Positions 31,008-39,344 of a DNA stretch of 64,000 bases are shown piece after piece; positions within the stretch are counted from its first letter, which is position 1; every line of letters starts with the position of its first letter. The notes under the pieces were generated by a model, which was given only the letters and a program-made list of their open reading frames with translations, was not told where the DNA came from and did not search any database. This DNA is from Georgenia_B sunbinii (GTDB taxonomy: Bacteria > Actinomycetota > Actinomycetes > Actinomycetales > Actinomycetaceae). The stretch is from assembly GCF_036421855.1 (NCBI RefSeq), contig NZ_JAZGOK010000001.1, one strand, 5' to 3'. Made by a program: the position numbers and the translations under genes.

Positions 31008-32477
31008 ATGAGCCAGGAACCGAGCCTGCCCGGCGACGAGAGCTGGGAGGCGCTGCTGCGCTCGATGCTTGGGTCGGAGGGGGCCGAGGAGGCCGTCGCC
31101 GCGATGCGGGCCGCCGGGCTCGACCCCGACGCGATGGCGCAGGCCGCCGGGCTGCCCCAGGACCGCGCCCAGCTGTCGCAGATGCTCACCCAGATGCAGC
31201 AGGTCCTCGCCGCCGGCGGCGACGGACCGGTCAACTGGGCGCTGGCCGGTGACATCGCCACGCAGACGATCCGTCAGGCGCCCGACCCCGTCATCACCGC
31301 CGCGCAGGCCGGTGAGGTCACCTCGGCGCTGCAGGTCGCCGACCTCTGGCTCGACGCCGCCACCGAGCTCGGCCCCAGCGGCGGGTACAAGCGTGCCTGG
31401 TCCCGCAAGGACTGGGTCGACCAGACGATGCCGACCTGGAAGCGGCTGGCCGAGCCGATCGCGACCTCGGTGGCACGCGCCCTCGAGGAGGTCCTCGAGG
31501 AGCAGACCCGCGAGCTCGACGAGCCGCACCCGTTCGCCGCGCTCGGTGGCGCTGGCGCTGGCGCTGGCGGGATGATCCGCCAGCTCGGCGGGGCCGTCTT
31601 CGGCATGCAGGTCGGCCAGGCGGTCGGCGAGCTCGCCGGCGAGGCGTTCGGCACCTCCGACACCGGCCTGCCGCTCGTCGAGGGTCCAGACACCACCCTG
31701 GTGCCGACGAACGTCGCCGCCTTCGCCGAGGGCCTCGATGCCCCCGCCGACGAGGTCCGGCTGTTCCTCGCCACCCGCGAGGTCGCCCACGCCCGGCTGT
31801 TCGCGCACGTGCCCTGGCTGCGGTCCCACCTCCTCGGCACCGTCGAGGCCTACGCCCGGGAGATCACCATCGACACCTCCGCGATGGAGGAGGCGGTGCG
31901 CTCGCTCGACCCGAGCGACCCCGAGGCGCTGCGGGAAGCCTTCGCCGGCGGGGTGTTCGCGATGGAGCAGAGCGACGCCCAGCGCGCCGCGCTGGTCCGG
32001 CTGGAGACCGCGCTGGCACTGGTCGAGGGCTGGGTCGAGGTCGTCGCGGGGCAGGCCGTCGCCCCGCACCTGCCCCACGCGGTGCCGCTGCGCGAGATGA
32101 TCCGGCGCCGGCGCGCCGCGGGCGGGCCCGCAGAGCAGACCTTCGCCTCGCTGGTCGGCCTCGAGCTGCGGCCCCGTCGGCTGCGGGAGGCCGCCGCACT
32201 GTGGACGAGCCTCGGCGAGCAGCGTGGCACCGCCGCCCGGGACGACCTCTGGTCCCACCCCGACCTCATGCCCACCGCCGAGGAGCTGAGCGACCCCACC
32301 GGGTTCGTCGCCTCCCGCGACGCCGACGCGGTGGCCGACGAGGAGGTCGACGCCGCCCTCGCCAGCCTGCTGGGCGACGCCGCCGCGGCGGGCGACGACG
32401 ACAACGGCGACACTCACGACGGCGAGAGCCGCAGCGACAGCGACGAGGCCCCCGAGGCTCCTCCGTCAGGCGGCTGA
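31008..32477 (+). CDS. DUF2342 zinc-dependent metalloprotease-like protein
   Basis: 489 residues. GMQVGQAVGELAGEAFG, LFLATREVAHARLFAHVPWLRSHLLGTVEAYAREI and FAMEQSDAQRAALVRLETALALVEGWVEVV are blocks of the family once linked to coenzyme F420 and predicted to be zincins. The REVAHARLF segment takes the place of a classical HExxH: Glu and His are present but the first His is Arg, so catalysis is doubtful. The C-terminal 50 residues are acidic and disordered. Confidence 0.85.
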   Translation: MSQEPSLPGDESWEALLRSMLGSEGAEEAVAAMRAAGLDPDAMAQAAGLPQDRAQLSQMLTQMQQVLAAGGDGPVNWALAGDIATQTIRQAPDPVITAAQAGEVTSALQVADLWLDAATELGPSGGYKRAWSRKDWVDQTMPTWKRLAEPIATSVARALEEVLEEQTRELDEPHPFAALGGAGAGAGGMIRQLGGAVFGMQVGQAVGELAGEAFGTSDTGLPLVEGPDTTLVPTNVAAFAEGLDAPADEVRLFLATREVAHARLFAHVPWLRSHLLGTVEAYAREITIDTSAMEEAVRSLDPSDPEALREAFAGGVFAMEQSDAQRAALVRLETALALVEGWVEVVAGQAVAPHLPHAVPLREMIRRRRAAGGPAEQTFASLVGLELRPRRLREAAALWTSLGEQRGTAARDDLWSHPDLMPTAEELSDPTGFVASRDADAVADEEVDAALASLLGDAAAAGDDDNGDTHDGESRSDSDEAPEAPPSGG

Positions 32478-32484
32478 GCCGCGA

Positions 32485-33060
32485 TCACTGGTCGGCCGGG
32501 ACCCCGTCGAGGGTGAGCACCCCCTGGCCGGCCGGCGCGTCGTCGACGTCGTCGTCGTCGTCGGTCACCGGCATCCGACCGGCGTAGGCCACGCCGCTGA
32601 GGAAGCCGCGAGCGCGCTCGGTGTGCGGGTAGCTCTCGACCAGCGCCCAGAAGTCGGCGCCGTGCCGGGGCACGAGCAGGTGCGCGAGCTCGTGGACGAG
32701 GACGTAGTCGACCACCCACCGGGGCATGCCCTTGAGCTGGTCGGAGATCCGGATGGTCCCGGTGGCCGGCGTGCACGAGCCCCACCGGCTGCGCTGGTTG
32801 CTCACCCAGGACACCGACTGCGCCACCGCCCGACCGCCGAGGAACTCGGCCGACAGCTGCGCGGAGCGGGCCGCCAGCTCGGTGTCGGACGGCCGGCGGT
32901 GCTTGCGCTCGAGGCGCTGCACCATCCGGGCGACCCACTGCTGCTCCTCCTCGGCGGTGAACCGCGCCGGGATGGCGACGACCGCCCGGCCGTCCTCGTA
33001 GAACGCGGTGACGGTCTTGCGTCGCCGGGTGCTGCGGCGTACCTCGATCTGGCTCACCAC
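32485..33060 (-). CDS. YgjP-like metallopeptidase domain protein
   Basis: 191 residues. The SprT/M48-related core is clear: SNQRSRWGSCTPATGTIRIS, VVDYVLVHELAHLLVPRHGADFWALV, with the HELAH zinc motif and a downstream HGADFW. N-terminal RRSTRRRKTVTAFYEDGRAVVAIP is also typical. Predicted soluble zinc protease, physiological role unknown. The start is a GTG, with a second GTG one codon in. It is convergent with the DUF2342 gene, 7 bp between stops. Confidence 0.9.
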   Translation of the reverse strand: MVSQIEVRRSTRRRKTVTAFYEDGRAVVAIPARFTAEEEQQWVARMVQRLERKHRRPSDTELAARSAQLSAEFLGGRAVAQSVSWVSNQRSRWGSCTPATGTIRISDQLKGMPRWVVDYVLVHELAHLLVPRHGADFWALVESYPHTERARGFLSGVAYAGRMPVTDDDDDVDDAPAGQGVLTLDGVPADQ

Positions 33061-33203
33061 CCCAATCTACGGCCCGCCGCCACCGCGGCTGCGACCGGCG
33101 AGCGCTGCTGGGGACCGCGACGGTTGTCCACAGCCCAAGGTGACGCCGCTGCACCCCGGGCCGGGACCTGTCATCGTCGGGAACCACACCGAGGGGGTGG
33201 ACG

Positions 33204-34409
33204 ATGAGGTTGCGTCCGGGAGTCCATGTGCTGTGGCGGCAGGAGGGCGTCAGCCAGGTCGGCGTCGACCCGGGCAGCGCCGTCGTCCTCGACGGGCTGC
33301 GGCCGGCGGAGCAGGCGCTGCTCGACACGCTGGAGAGACCGGCGGACGAGCCGGAGATCCTGCGGCGGGGCCGGGCGATGGGCCTGCCCGCCGCGCGGGT
33401 GCGCCGGCTCCTCGAGCGGCTCGTGGCCTGCGGGGCGCTGGCCGCCACCGAGCCCGACCCGGCCCTGTCCCACCGCGGGCTGGGCGCCGAGGTCGATCAC
33501 TGGAGCCGGGCCACCGGGGCCGACGTGGCACCCACGCTGGCTCACCGCACGACGACGACGGTCGGTGTCCTCGGCCTCGACCGGGTGGGCCTCGCGCTGG
33601 CGGGCATCCTCGCGGCCGCCGGCGTGGGCACCATCCTCGTCGAGGACCCGCGCCGGGTGCGGCGCGACGAGCTCGGCACCGGCTACCTGGCCGCGGACGT
33701 CGGCCACCGGCGGGCCGACCGTGCCCGGGCGGCGCTGCGCTCGGCCCACCCCCACCTGCGGCTGTCGGCGGCGCCGGGGACCCGGCCGGACCTCGTGGTC
33801 CTCGTGGAGCAGGACGTCAGCGACCCGGTCCGGCAGCGCCCGCTCATGCGCGAGGACGTCGACCACCTGCTCGTCGTCAGCCGCGAGGTGGACGTCGTCG
33901 TCGGGCCGCTGGTGACCCCGGGCCGGGGCAGCTGCGGGCGGTGCGTCGACCTGCACCGGACGGACGCCGACGACCGGTGGCCGGCGCTGGCCACCCAGCT
34001 GCTCGGGGCGGCGCGGCGCGGCGTGGAGACGACGTCGGCGGTGGTGGCGGCGGGGCTCGCCGCCGGGCAGGTGCTCGCGCACCTCGACGGGCGGCCGGTG
34101 TCCACCGCGAGCACGTCCCTGCTGGTGGACCCGCGCCGGCCGGTCCCCCGGACGCAGCAGTGGCCGCTGCACCCGCAGTGCGGGTGCAGCGGTCTCCTGC
34201 CGCGGGACGAGCCGGATCGTGGGCCAGCGGTGCGCCGGCCGGCGACGGCATCAGGCGACGGCGGGGTTCTTCCGGGGCCGGCCTCGGCCGCGCTTGGTCG
34301 CCACGACCTCGCCGCCGACGAAGACCTCGCCGCCCCAGACGCCCCACGGCTCCTCACGAGCGATGGCGCCGCGCAGGCAGGCCTCGCGGACCGGGCAGCG
34401 TCGGCATAG
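33204..34409 (+). CDS. ThiF/E1-like protein
   Basis: 401 residues. The N-terminal 110 residues form a small winged-helix-like domain (LRPAEQALLDTLERPADEPEILRR). A Rossmann region follows (TTVGVLGLDRVGLALAGILAAAGVGTILVED). CGRCVDLHRTDAD and HPQCGCSG supply the zinc Cys pairs of ThiF-like proteins. The usual GxGxxG is altered to GLDRVG. It is annotated in relatives as an adenylyltransferase-like or leader-peptide-binding protein, but no peptide natural-product genes lie nearby. The last 53 codons run antisense over whiB7. Confidence 0.75.
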   Translation: MRLRPGVHVLWRQEGVSQVGVDPGSAVVLDGLRPAEQALLDTLERPADEPEILRRGRAMGLPAARVRRLLERLVACGALAATEPDPALSHRGLGAEVDHWSRATGADVAPTLAHRTTTTVGVLGLDRVGLALAGILAAAGVGTILVEDPRRVRRDELGTGYLAADVGHRRADRARAALRSAHPHLRLSAAPGTRPDLVVLVEQDVSDPVRQRPLMREDVDHLLVVSREVDVVVGPLVTPGRGSCGRCVDLHRTDADDRWPALATQLLGAARRGVETTSAVVAAGLAAGQVLAHLDGRPVSTASTSLLVDPRRPVPRTQQWPLHPQCGCSGLLPRDEPDRGPAVRRPATASGDGGVLPGPASAALGRHDLAADEDLAAPDAPRLLTSDGAAQAGLADRAASA

Positions 34410-34586
34410 CGACTTGGCGTGCTCGACGTCGGACTGCTGCTCGGCGAACCACAGGTCGGCGTCGGTGGCCTCCTGGCACGGTGCCGTCGTGGCCAGCACC
34501 GTCAGCAGGTCGGCGGTCTCGTCCGGCACCGGCCACGACTGCGACGAGCCCTGGGTCAGTCGATCGAGAAGGTTGGTGAGTTGCAC
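34251..34586 (-). CDS. whiB7: WhiB7-type iron-sulfur transcription factor
   Basis: 111 residues. Four cluster-binding cysteines are in APCQEATDADLWF, SLCRRCPVREAC. The EEPWGVWGGE turn is the sigma-factor-binding signature, and RGRGRPRK near the C-terminus is the AT-hook that defines WhiB7. It activates intrinsic antibiotic resistance and redox genes with the primary sigma factor. It is preceded by a 325-nt transcribed leader with an upstream ORF and hairpins. The neighbours (UvrD2, ThiF-like) are conserved. Confidence 0.93.
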   Translation of the reverse strand: MQLTNLLDRLTQGSSQSWPVPDETADLLTVLATTAPCQEATDADLWFAEQQSDVEHAKSLCRRCPVREACLRGAIAREEPWGVWGGEVFVGGEVVATKRGRGRPRKNPAVA

Positions 34587-34698
34587 GTGAAGTTCTCCGT
34601 GGGAGCGAACCGGGTCTGGACAGACCAGCGATCACGCCATCAGGTGGCACGGACCGCGGCCGGGGGCAGCGCGGTCCTGGAGGAGAACGGGTGTGGTT

Positions 34699-34845
34699 CT
34701 ACCTGCTCCGGAGCGAGCTGCACGGAAGGCTGGCGACAGGACGACGGCGCATGGCCGCAACGTCACGCCCACCGCCGGTGGGCCTCATATCAAGGAGGCG
34801 CACCGCGGTGGTGCCGACTGCCTGACGGCTGATCTTGATCATCAC
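34699..34845 (-). CDS. Upstream ORF in the whiB7 leader
   Basis: 48 residues from a GTG directly followed by an in-frame ATG (34842). A strong GAGGAGG site lies about 8 nt upstream. The peptide begins MIKISRQAVGTTAV and is Arg-rich at the end; no domain is expected. Its likely role is to sense ribosome stalling, not to make a functional protein. Confidence 0.6.
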   Translation of the reverse strand: MMIKISRQAVGTTAVRLLDMRPTGGGRDVAAMRRRPVASLPCSSLRSR

Positions 34846-34918
34846 TGGGCCACCTCCTCGGTGCTCTGGGTCCTCCCGTGCTGGCTAGGCACCGGACCGG
34901 TCTTCACGGACAGGAAAG

Positions 34919-34948
34919 ACCTTACGGCTCCGCCGGTCGGGCAGGCAA
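34919..34948 (-). promoter_or_regulatory. whiB7 promoter
   Basis: On the minus strand TTGCCT (34948-34943) and TAAGGT (34924-34919) are 18 bp apart. An AT-rich run (GAAAAGTTCG...GATATT) lies upstream of the -35, as expected for a promoter autoactivated by an AT-hook WhiB7 protein. Confidence 0.65.
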
Positions 34949-34983
34949 GGGAATATCGGGACGAACTTTTCTCGGCGTCTTTC

Positions 34984-37047
34984 TCAGGCTCCGGGCGGCG
35001 GCACGACGACGTCCTCGCCGCGCACGATCGCCAGCACCGCACGTCCGTAGGCCTCGAGCTTGGCGGCGCCGATCCCGCGCAGGATGCCGAGCTGGCGCAG
35101 GTCCTTGGGACGCGCCGAGGCGATCGCCGCCAGCGTGGTGTCGTGCAGCACGGTGTAGGGCGGCTTGCCCAGCGCCGTCGCGACCTCGCCGCGCCAGCTC
35201 CGCAGCCGCTCGAACAGCTCGCTGGCCACCGGGTCGGTCTCGGCGAGCGTGGTGACACGCTCCTCGGCGGTCGGCCGGGGGCGCGGCGCCGAGCGGCGGG
35301 CGGCGCCCTCCTGCGGCCACAGCCCGTCGAGGAAGCGCGACGGCTTGCGGCTCGCCCGACCGCCGACGTTGCGCGCCTTGGCGTAGGACAGCATGAGGTG
35401 CTCGCGGGCACGGGTGATGCCGACGTACAGCAGCCGGCGCTCCTCGGCGATCGCGTCGTCCCCCTCGGCGAGCGAGATCGGCAGCAGCCCCTCGCAGACC
35501 CCGACGAGGAAGACGGCGTCCCACTCCAGGCCCTTGGCCGCGTGCAGCGACGCCAGCGTGACCCCCTCGACGGGCGGCGCGTGCTGTGCGGTGGCGCGCT
35601 CCTCGAGCTCGGCGACGAGCCCCGCGAGGTCCGCGCCGCGGCTGGTGGCGAGGTCCTCCGCGAGCGCGACGAGCGACTGCAGGGACTCCCACCGCTCGCG
35701 CACCGCCCCGCGCGCCGCCGGCGGCTCGGCGCTCCACCCGGCACCGGTGAGGACATCACGCACCGCGTCTGGCATCGCCACGTCGGCCATCGACCGCACC
35801 GCGCCGCGCAGCAGGACGAGCGCCTCACGGACCTCCCTCCGGGAGAAGAACCGCTCGCCGCCGCGCACGAGATAGCCGATGTCGGCCTGTGCCAGCGCCT
35901 GCTCGAGCGCCTCGGCCTGGCCGTTGGTGCGGTAGAGGACGGCGATCTCGCTGCGTGGCACGCCGGACTTCTCCAGCACGGCGACCCGGGCGGCGACGCC
36001 CTCGGCCTCGGCGACGTCGTCGTCGTACGCCGCGAAGCTCGGGGCCGGGCCCGAGGGCCGCTGGGCGACGAGCTCGACGGCGGCGCTGGACCGGTGGCGC
36101 CCGGCGCGGGCCAGCACCTGGTTGGCGAGCGAGACCACCTGGGGGGTCGAGCGGTAGTCACGCACCAGCCGCACCACCTGGGCGTCGGTGTGGCGGCGGG
36201 GGAAGTCGGTGAGGAACGACGGAGTGGCACCGGTGAAGGAGTAGATGGTCTGCGAGACGTCACCGACGACGCACAGCTCGCGCCGGCCGCCCAGCCACAG
36301 GTCGAGCAGCCGCTGCTGGAGCGGCGAGACGTCCTGGTACTCGTCGACGACGAAGTGCCGGTACTGCCGCCGGACCTGGTCGGCGATGTCGCCGCGCTCC
36401 TCGAGGATGCCGACCATGAGGAGCAGGACGTCCTCGAAGTCGATGACGCCGCGCTCGGTCTTGGCGTCCTCGTAGACCTCGAGCAGCCGGGCGATCGTGG
36501 CACGGTCGTGGCCGGCGGCGCCGTCCCGGCCGGCGGCCGCGGCCTCGGTGACGTAGTCCTCCGGGGTCACCAGGCTGACCTTCGACCACTCGATCTCGGC
36601 GGCGAGGTCCCGGATCGCCACCCGGTCCACGCCCAGCGCGAGGCGTGAGGCAGCCTCGGCCACCAGCGGTGCCTTGTGCTCCTGGATCCGTGGCACGCCG
36701 CCGCCGATGGCGGCCGGCCAGAAGTAGGAGAGCTGGCGCAGCGCCGCGGCGTGGAAGGTCCGCGCCTGCACCCCGCCGACGCCGAGGTCGCGCAGCCGCG
36801 AGCGCATCTCGCCGGCCGCGCGGGCGGTGAAGGTCACCGCGAGGACGGTCGACGGGGAGTACACCCCGGTACGGACCCCGTGGGCGATGCGGTAGGTGAT
36901 CGCCCGGGTCTTGCCGGTGCCGGCGCCGGCGAGCACGCACAACGGCCCGGTGAGGGTCTGCGCGACGGTGCGCTGGTCGTCGTCGAGGGCGGCGAGCAGC
37001 TGCTCGACCTCGGGCGGGCCGGCGGCGCTGGGGTCGTGGAGGTTCAT
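34984..37047 (-). CDS. uvrD2: ATP-dependent DNA helicase UvrD2 with HRDC domain
   Basis: 687 residues from the ATG at 37047. Superfamily 1 motifs are in order: LDDDQRTVAQTLTGPLCVLAGAGTGKTRAITYRI (Q motif and Walker A), AVTFTARAAGEMRSRL, FVVDEYQDVSPLQQRLLDLW (motif II), LVRDYRSTPQVV, VTLASLHAAKGLEWDAVFLVG (motif V), EERRLLYVGITRAREHLMLSYA (motif VI). The C-terminal 75 residues form an HRDC domain (LFERLRSWRGEVATALGKPPYTVLHDTTL). In mycobacteria UvrD2 is essential. Position next to whiB7 and mycoredoxin is conserved. Confidence 0.95.
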   Translation of the reverse strand: MNLHDPSAAGPPEVEQLLAALDDDQRTVAQTLTGPLCVLAGAGTGKTRAITYRIAHGVRTGVYSPSTVLAVTFTARAAGEMRSRLRDLGVGGVQARTFHAAALRQLSYFWPAAIGGGVPRIQEHKAPLVAEAASRLALGVDRVAIRDLAAEIEWSKVSLVTPEDYVTEAAAAGRDGAAGHDRATIARLLEVYEDAKTERGVIDFEDVLLLMVGILEERGDIADQVRRQYRHFVVDEYQDVSPLQQRLLDLWLGGRRELCVVGDVSQTIYSFTGATPSFLTDFPRRHTDAQVVRLVRDYRSTPQVVSLANQVLARAGRHRSSAAVELVAQRPSGPAPSFAAYDDDVAEAEGVAARVAVLEKSGVPRSEIAVLYRTNGQAEALEQALAQADIGYLVRGGERFFSRREVREALVLLRGAVRSMADVAMPDAVRDVLTGAGWSAEPPAARGAVRERWESLQSLVALAEDLATSRGADLAGLVAELEERATAQHAPPVEGVTLASLHAAKGLEWDAVFLVGVCEGLLPISLAEGDDAIAEERRLLYVGITRAREHLMLSYAKARNVGGRASRKPSRFLDGLWPQEGAARRSAPRPRPTAEERVTTLAETDPVASELFERLRSWRGEVATALGKPPYTVLHDTTLAAIASARPKDLRQLGILRGIGAAKLEAYGRAVLAIVRGEDVVVPPPGA

Positions 37048-37186
37048 CGTGCCCAGTCTCGCAGTCGCCACCGACACCACCGGCCGCCGGTGCCCGCACC
37101 GGTGGAAATATCCCCCGCGACGGGTTCGTTGGCCACAGGTGCGGGCCGGTGGCCCGCCCCGCCACCGATCCGAGGAGAGGTTCTCG

Positions 37187-37444
37187 ATGACCACGACACT
37201 GCCCGAGGCCGGCACCATCACGATGTACACGACGACGTGGTGCGGCTACTGCCGCCGCCTGAAGAAGCAGCTCGACGGCGAGGGCATCGGGTACACCGAG
37301 GTCAACATCGAGGAGGACCCGGCGGCCGCCGCCTACGTCGAGGAGGTCAACGGCGGCAACCAGACGGTGCCCACCGTGGTCTTCCCGGACGGCTCGGCGG
37401 CGACCAACCCGTCGGTCGCCGACGTCAGGACGCGCCTGGGCTGA
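37187..37444 (+). CDS. mrx1: Mycoredoxin (glutaredoxin-like)
   Basis: 85 residues with a GAGGAGAGG ribosome site. ITMYTTTWCGYCRRLKKQL has the WCGYC active site of actinobacterial mycoredoxin-1. NQTVPTVVFPDGSAATNPSVADVRTRLG completes the thioredoxin fold, including the cis-Pro segment TVPTVV. It reduces mycothiol mixed disulfides. It is divergent from uvrD2. Its last 20 bp overlap the end of the convergent LacI gene. Confidence 0.93.
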   Translation: MTTTLPEAGTITMYTTTWCGYCRRLKKQLDGEGIGYTEVNIEEDPAAAAYVEEVNGGNQTVPTVVFPDGSAATNPSVADVRTRLG

Positions 37445-38444
37445 GCGCGTCCCCGGCGAGCGGGATCGCGGAGTCGCGCACCACGAGCTGCAGCGGCAGC
37501 ACCTGGTGGGTGACGCTGCCCGGTCGCCGGGTGGCGGACTCCAGCGCCGCCATCGCCTCGGTGGCCAGCTCGCGCACCGGCTGCACCAGCGTGGTCAGCC
37601 GCGGGTTGACCCACTCGCCGGTCCGGATGCCGTCGCAGCCGACGACCGACAGGTCCCGCGGGATGCTCACGCCCTGGAGGTCGGCGCCGCCCAGCAGCCC
37701 GATCGCGACGATGTCGCTCGCCACGAAGACCGCCGTCGGCGCCGGCGCCGACGTCATCAGGTGCGACAGCACGCTGGCGCCGAACCGCTCGGTGTACGGG
37801 CCGTGGAAGATGAGGCCGGGGTCGACCTCCAGGCCGGCGGCGCCCATCGCGTCACGGTAGCCGCGGGTGCGCTCGAGCGACGTCGGCAGCCCCGCGGGCC
37901 CACCGATGTGCGCGATCCGGCGGTGGCCGAGCGTCGTGAGGTAGCGGGTCGCCTGGTAGGCCCCGGCGTAGTTGTCCACGGTGACGGTACTGACCGCGAC
38001 GTCGTCGCCGAGCTCGATGTCCTCGTCGAGGATGACGGTCGGCAGGCCGCCGGCGATCGCCTGCCGCAGCTCGCGGTTGGTGCGGTTCATCCCGGCGTAG
38101 ATCAGTCCGGTGATGTTCGGTGCCGCGGCGACCTGGCGCGTCAGCCGGCTCTCCCGGGCCGCCTGCTTGCCCGACAGCGAGACGAGCAGCGACATCCCCG
38201 CCTCCGCCGCCAGCGAGACGCAGGCCTCGGCGAGCGCGGCGTAGAACGGGTTGGCGAGCTCGGGCACGATGAGCGCGAAGAAGTCGTCCGAGGTGTCCGA
38301 CGACGGCGGCCGGTACCCGGTGCGCCGCAGCGCCTCGTCGATCCGGTCCCGGGTGGCGTCCTGCACCTTGAGCTGGCCGCGCAGGTACCGCGAGACGGTC
38401 GACGCCGCGACGCCGGCCTCCTTGGCCACCTCGCTCAGTGTCAC
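37425..38444 (-). CDS. LacI-family transcriptional regulator
   Basis: 339 residues if the GTG at 38444 (VTLSEVAKEAGVAASTVSRYLRG) is used; it has an AGGGGCAGAGGC ribosome site. A GTG at 38489 would add 15 basic residues. The HTH is followed by the hinge, which ends in RRTGYRPPSSD. The periplasmic-binding-like domain follows (FFALIVPELANPFYAALAEACVSLA, ITGLIYAGMNRTNRELRQAI, GHRRIAHIGGPAGLPTSLERTRGYRDAM, PTAVFVASDIVAIGLL). It is divergent from the amidotransferase-to-hydrolase operon, with a perfect operator in between, so it almost certainly controls that operon in response to its substrate. Confidence 0.92.
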   Translation of the reverse strand: MTLSEVAKEAGVAASTVSRYLRGQLKVQDATRDRIDEALRRTGYRPPSSDTSDDFFALIVPELANPFYAALAEACVSLAAEAGMSLLVSLSGKQAARESRLTRQVAAAPNITGLIYAGMNRTNRELRQAIAGGLPTVILDEDIELGDDVAVSTVTVDNYAGAYQATRYLTTLGHRRIAHIGGPAGLPTSLERTRGYRDAMGAAGLEVDPGLIFHGPYTERFGASVLSHLMTSAPAPTAVFVASDIVAIGLLGGADLQGVSIPRDLSVVGCDGIRTGEWVNPRLTTLVQPVRELATEAMAALESATRRPGSVTHQVLPLQLVVRDSAIPLAGDALSPGAS

Positions 38445-38534
38445 GCCTCTGCCCCTTCGCGGCCGTCGCTCGATGCGGCCACCGGCCACGTTTGACTCAC
38501 CCTACCGGCTGGAACTAGCGTCCTCACAACTCAT

Positions 38535-38551
38535 TGCGCAACGGTTGCGCA
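38535..38551. promoter_or_regulatory. LacI-type operator
   Basis: TGCGCAACGGTTGCGCA is a perfect 8+1+8 inverted repeat in the 128-bp divergent region between the LacI-family gene and the operon it faces. The central AACGGTT matches the usual LacI-family operator core. Confidence 0.82.
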
Positions 38552-38572
38552 CGGTCGAGACGAGGAGTGACG

Positions 38573-39343
38573 ATGAAGGTCCTGCTAGCGGGCGAGTCAT
38601 GGATCAGTGCGGTGACCGACCACAAGGGGTTCGACCCCTTCCCCCACACCCAGGTGGAGATCGGCTGCGCCAAGCTCCTCGAGGTGCTCGGTGAGGCCGG
38701 CCACGAGGTCCACCACCTGCGGTCGCACGACGTCGCCGAGCTCTTCCCCCGGACGCTGGAGGAGCTGTCGGCCTACGACGTCGTCCTGCTCTCCGACATC
38801 GGCGCGAACTCGCTGCTGCTCTCGCCCGACGTCTTCACCCGTGGCCGCCCCGCCCCCAACCGTCTCAAGCTGCTCGCCGAGTGGGTCGAGCAGGGCGGCG
38901 GCCTGGCGATGTTCGGCGGGTACCTCAGCTTCCAGGGCTTCCAGGCCAAGGCGAACTACCACCGCACCGCGGTCGAGGCCGTGCTGCCGGTGAGCATCTC
39001 CCCCTACGACGACCGGGTCGAGACGCCCGAGGGCATCGGCGGCGCCCGCACCGCGGTGGCGCACCCGATCACCGACGGGCTCGCGCAGGAGTGGCCGATC
39101 CTCCTCGGCTACCAGCGGCTCGAGGCCAAGGACGACGCCGTCGTGCTCGCCACCATCGAGGACGCCCCGCTGCTGGCCGTCCGCGAGGTCGGCCGCGGCC
39201 GCACGCTGGCCTTCGCCTCGGACGTGTCCCCGCACTGGGCGCCGGACGAGTTCATGGACTGGCCGGGCTACGCCCAGCTCTTCGACCGGTCGGTGCGCTG
39301 GCTGGCGGGCGAGCCGTCGACCACCGGCCCGAGCGACGTGTGA
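38573..39343 (+). CDS. Glutamine amidotransferase-like (ThuA/beta-galactosidase A4-like) protein
   Basis: 256 residues from the ATG at 38573. KVLLAGESWISAVTDHKGFD, YDVVLLSDIGANSLLLSPDVF, LAEWVEQGGGLAMFGGYLSFQGFQ, TLAFASDVSPHWAPDEFMDWPGYAQLFDRSVRWLAG match a class I amidotransferase-like fold used by sugar-operon proteins. No cysteine stands at the nucleophile elbow (GGYLSFQG), so glutamine hydrolysis is unlikely. It is the first gene of the LacI-controlled operon, 1 bp from the kinase gene. Confidence 0.82.
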   Translation: MKVLLAGESWISAVTDHKGFDPFPHTQVEIGCAKLLEVLGEAGHEVHHLRSHDVAELFPRTLEELSAYDVVLLSDIGANSLLLSPDVFTRGRPAPNRLKLLAEWVEQGGGLAMFGGYLSFQGFQAKANYHRTAVEAVLPVSISPYDDRVETPEGIGGARTAVAHPITDGLAQEWPILLGYQRLEAKDDAVVLATIEDAPLLAVREVGRGRTLAFASDVSPHWAPDEFMDWPGYAQLFDRSVRWLAGEPSTTGPSDV

Positions 39344-39344
39344 G

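Larger units (their letters stand above)
34587..34983 (-). promoter_or_regulatory. whiB7 leader region (attenuation-type)
   Basis: 397 bp without a large gene between whiB7 and uvrD2. It holds the whiB7 promoter, a Shine-Dalgarno-preceded upstream ORF, a perfect hairpin GCCCACC/GGTGGGC (34767-34783) inside that ORF and a second inverted repeat GGACCGCG/CGCGGTCC (34651-34677) between the ORF and whiB7. In mycobacteria and streptomycetes whiB7 is controlled by translation-dependent attenuation of such a leader when ribosomes stall on antibiotics. The parts here fit that model. Confidence 0.75.

Noticed and set aside
33204..34409. Thiazole/oxazole-modified peptide (TOMM) cluster suggested by the ThiF-like protein
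   Set aside because: No precursor peptide, YcaO or dehydrogenase gene is nearby. The conserved housekeeping neighbourhood explains the gene better.
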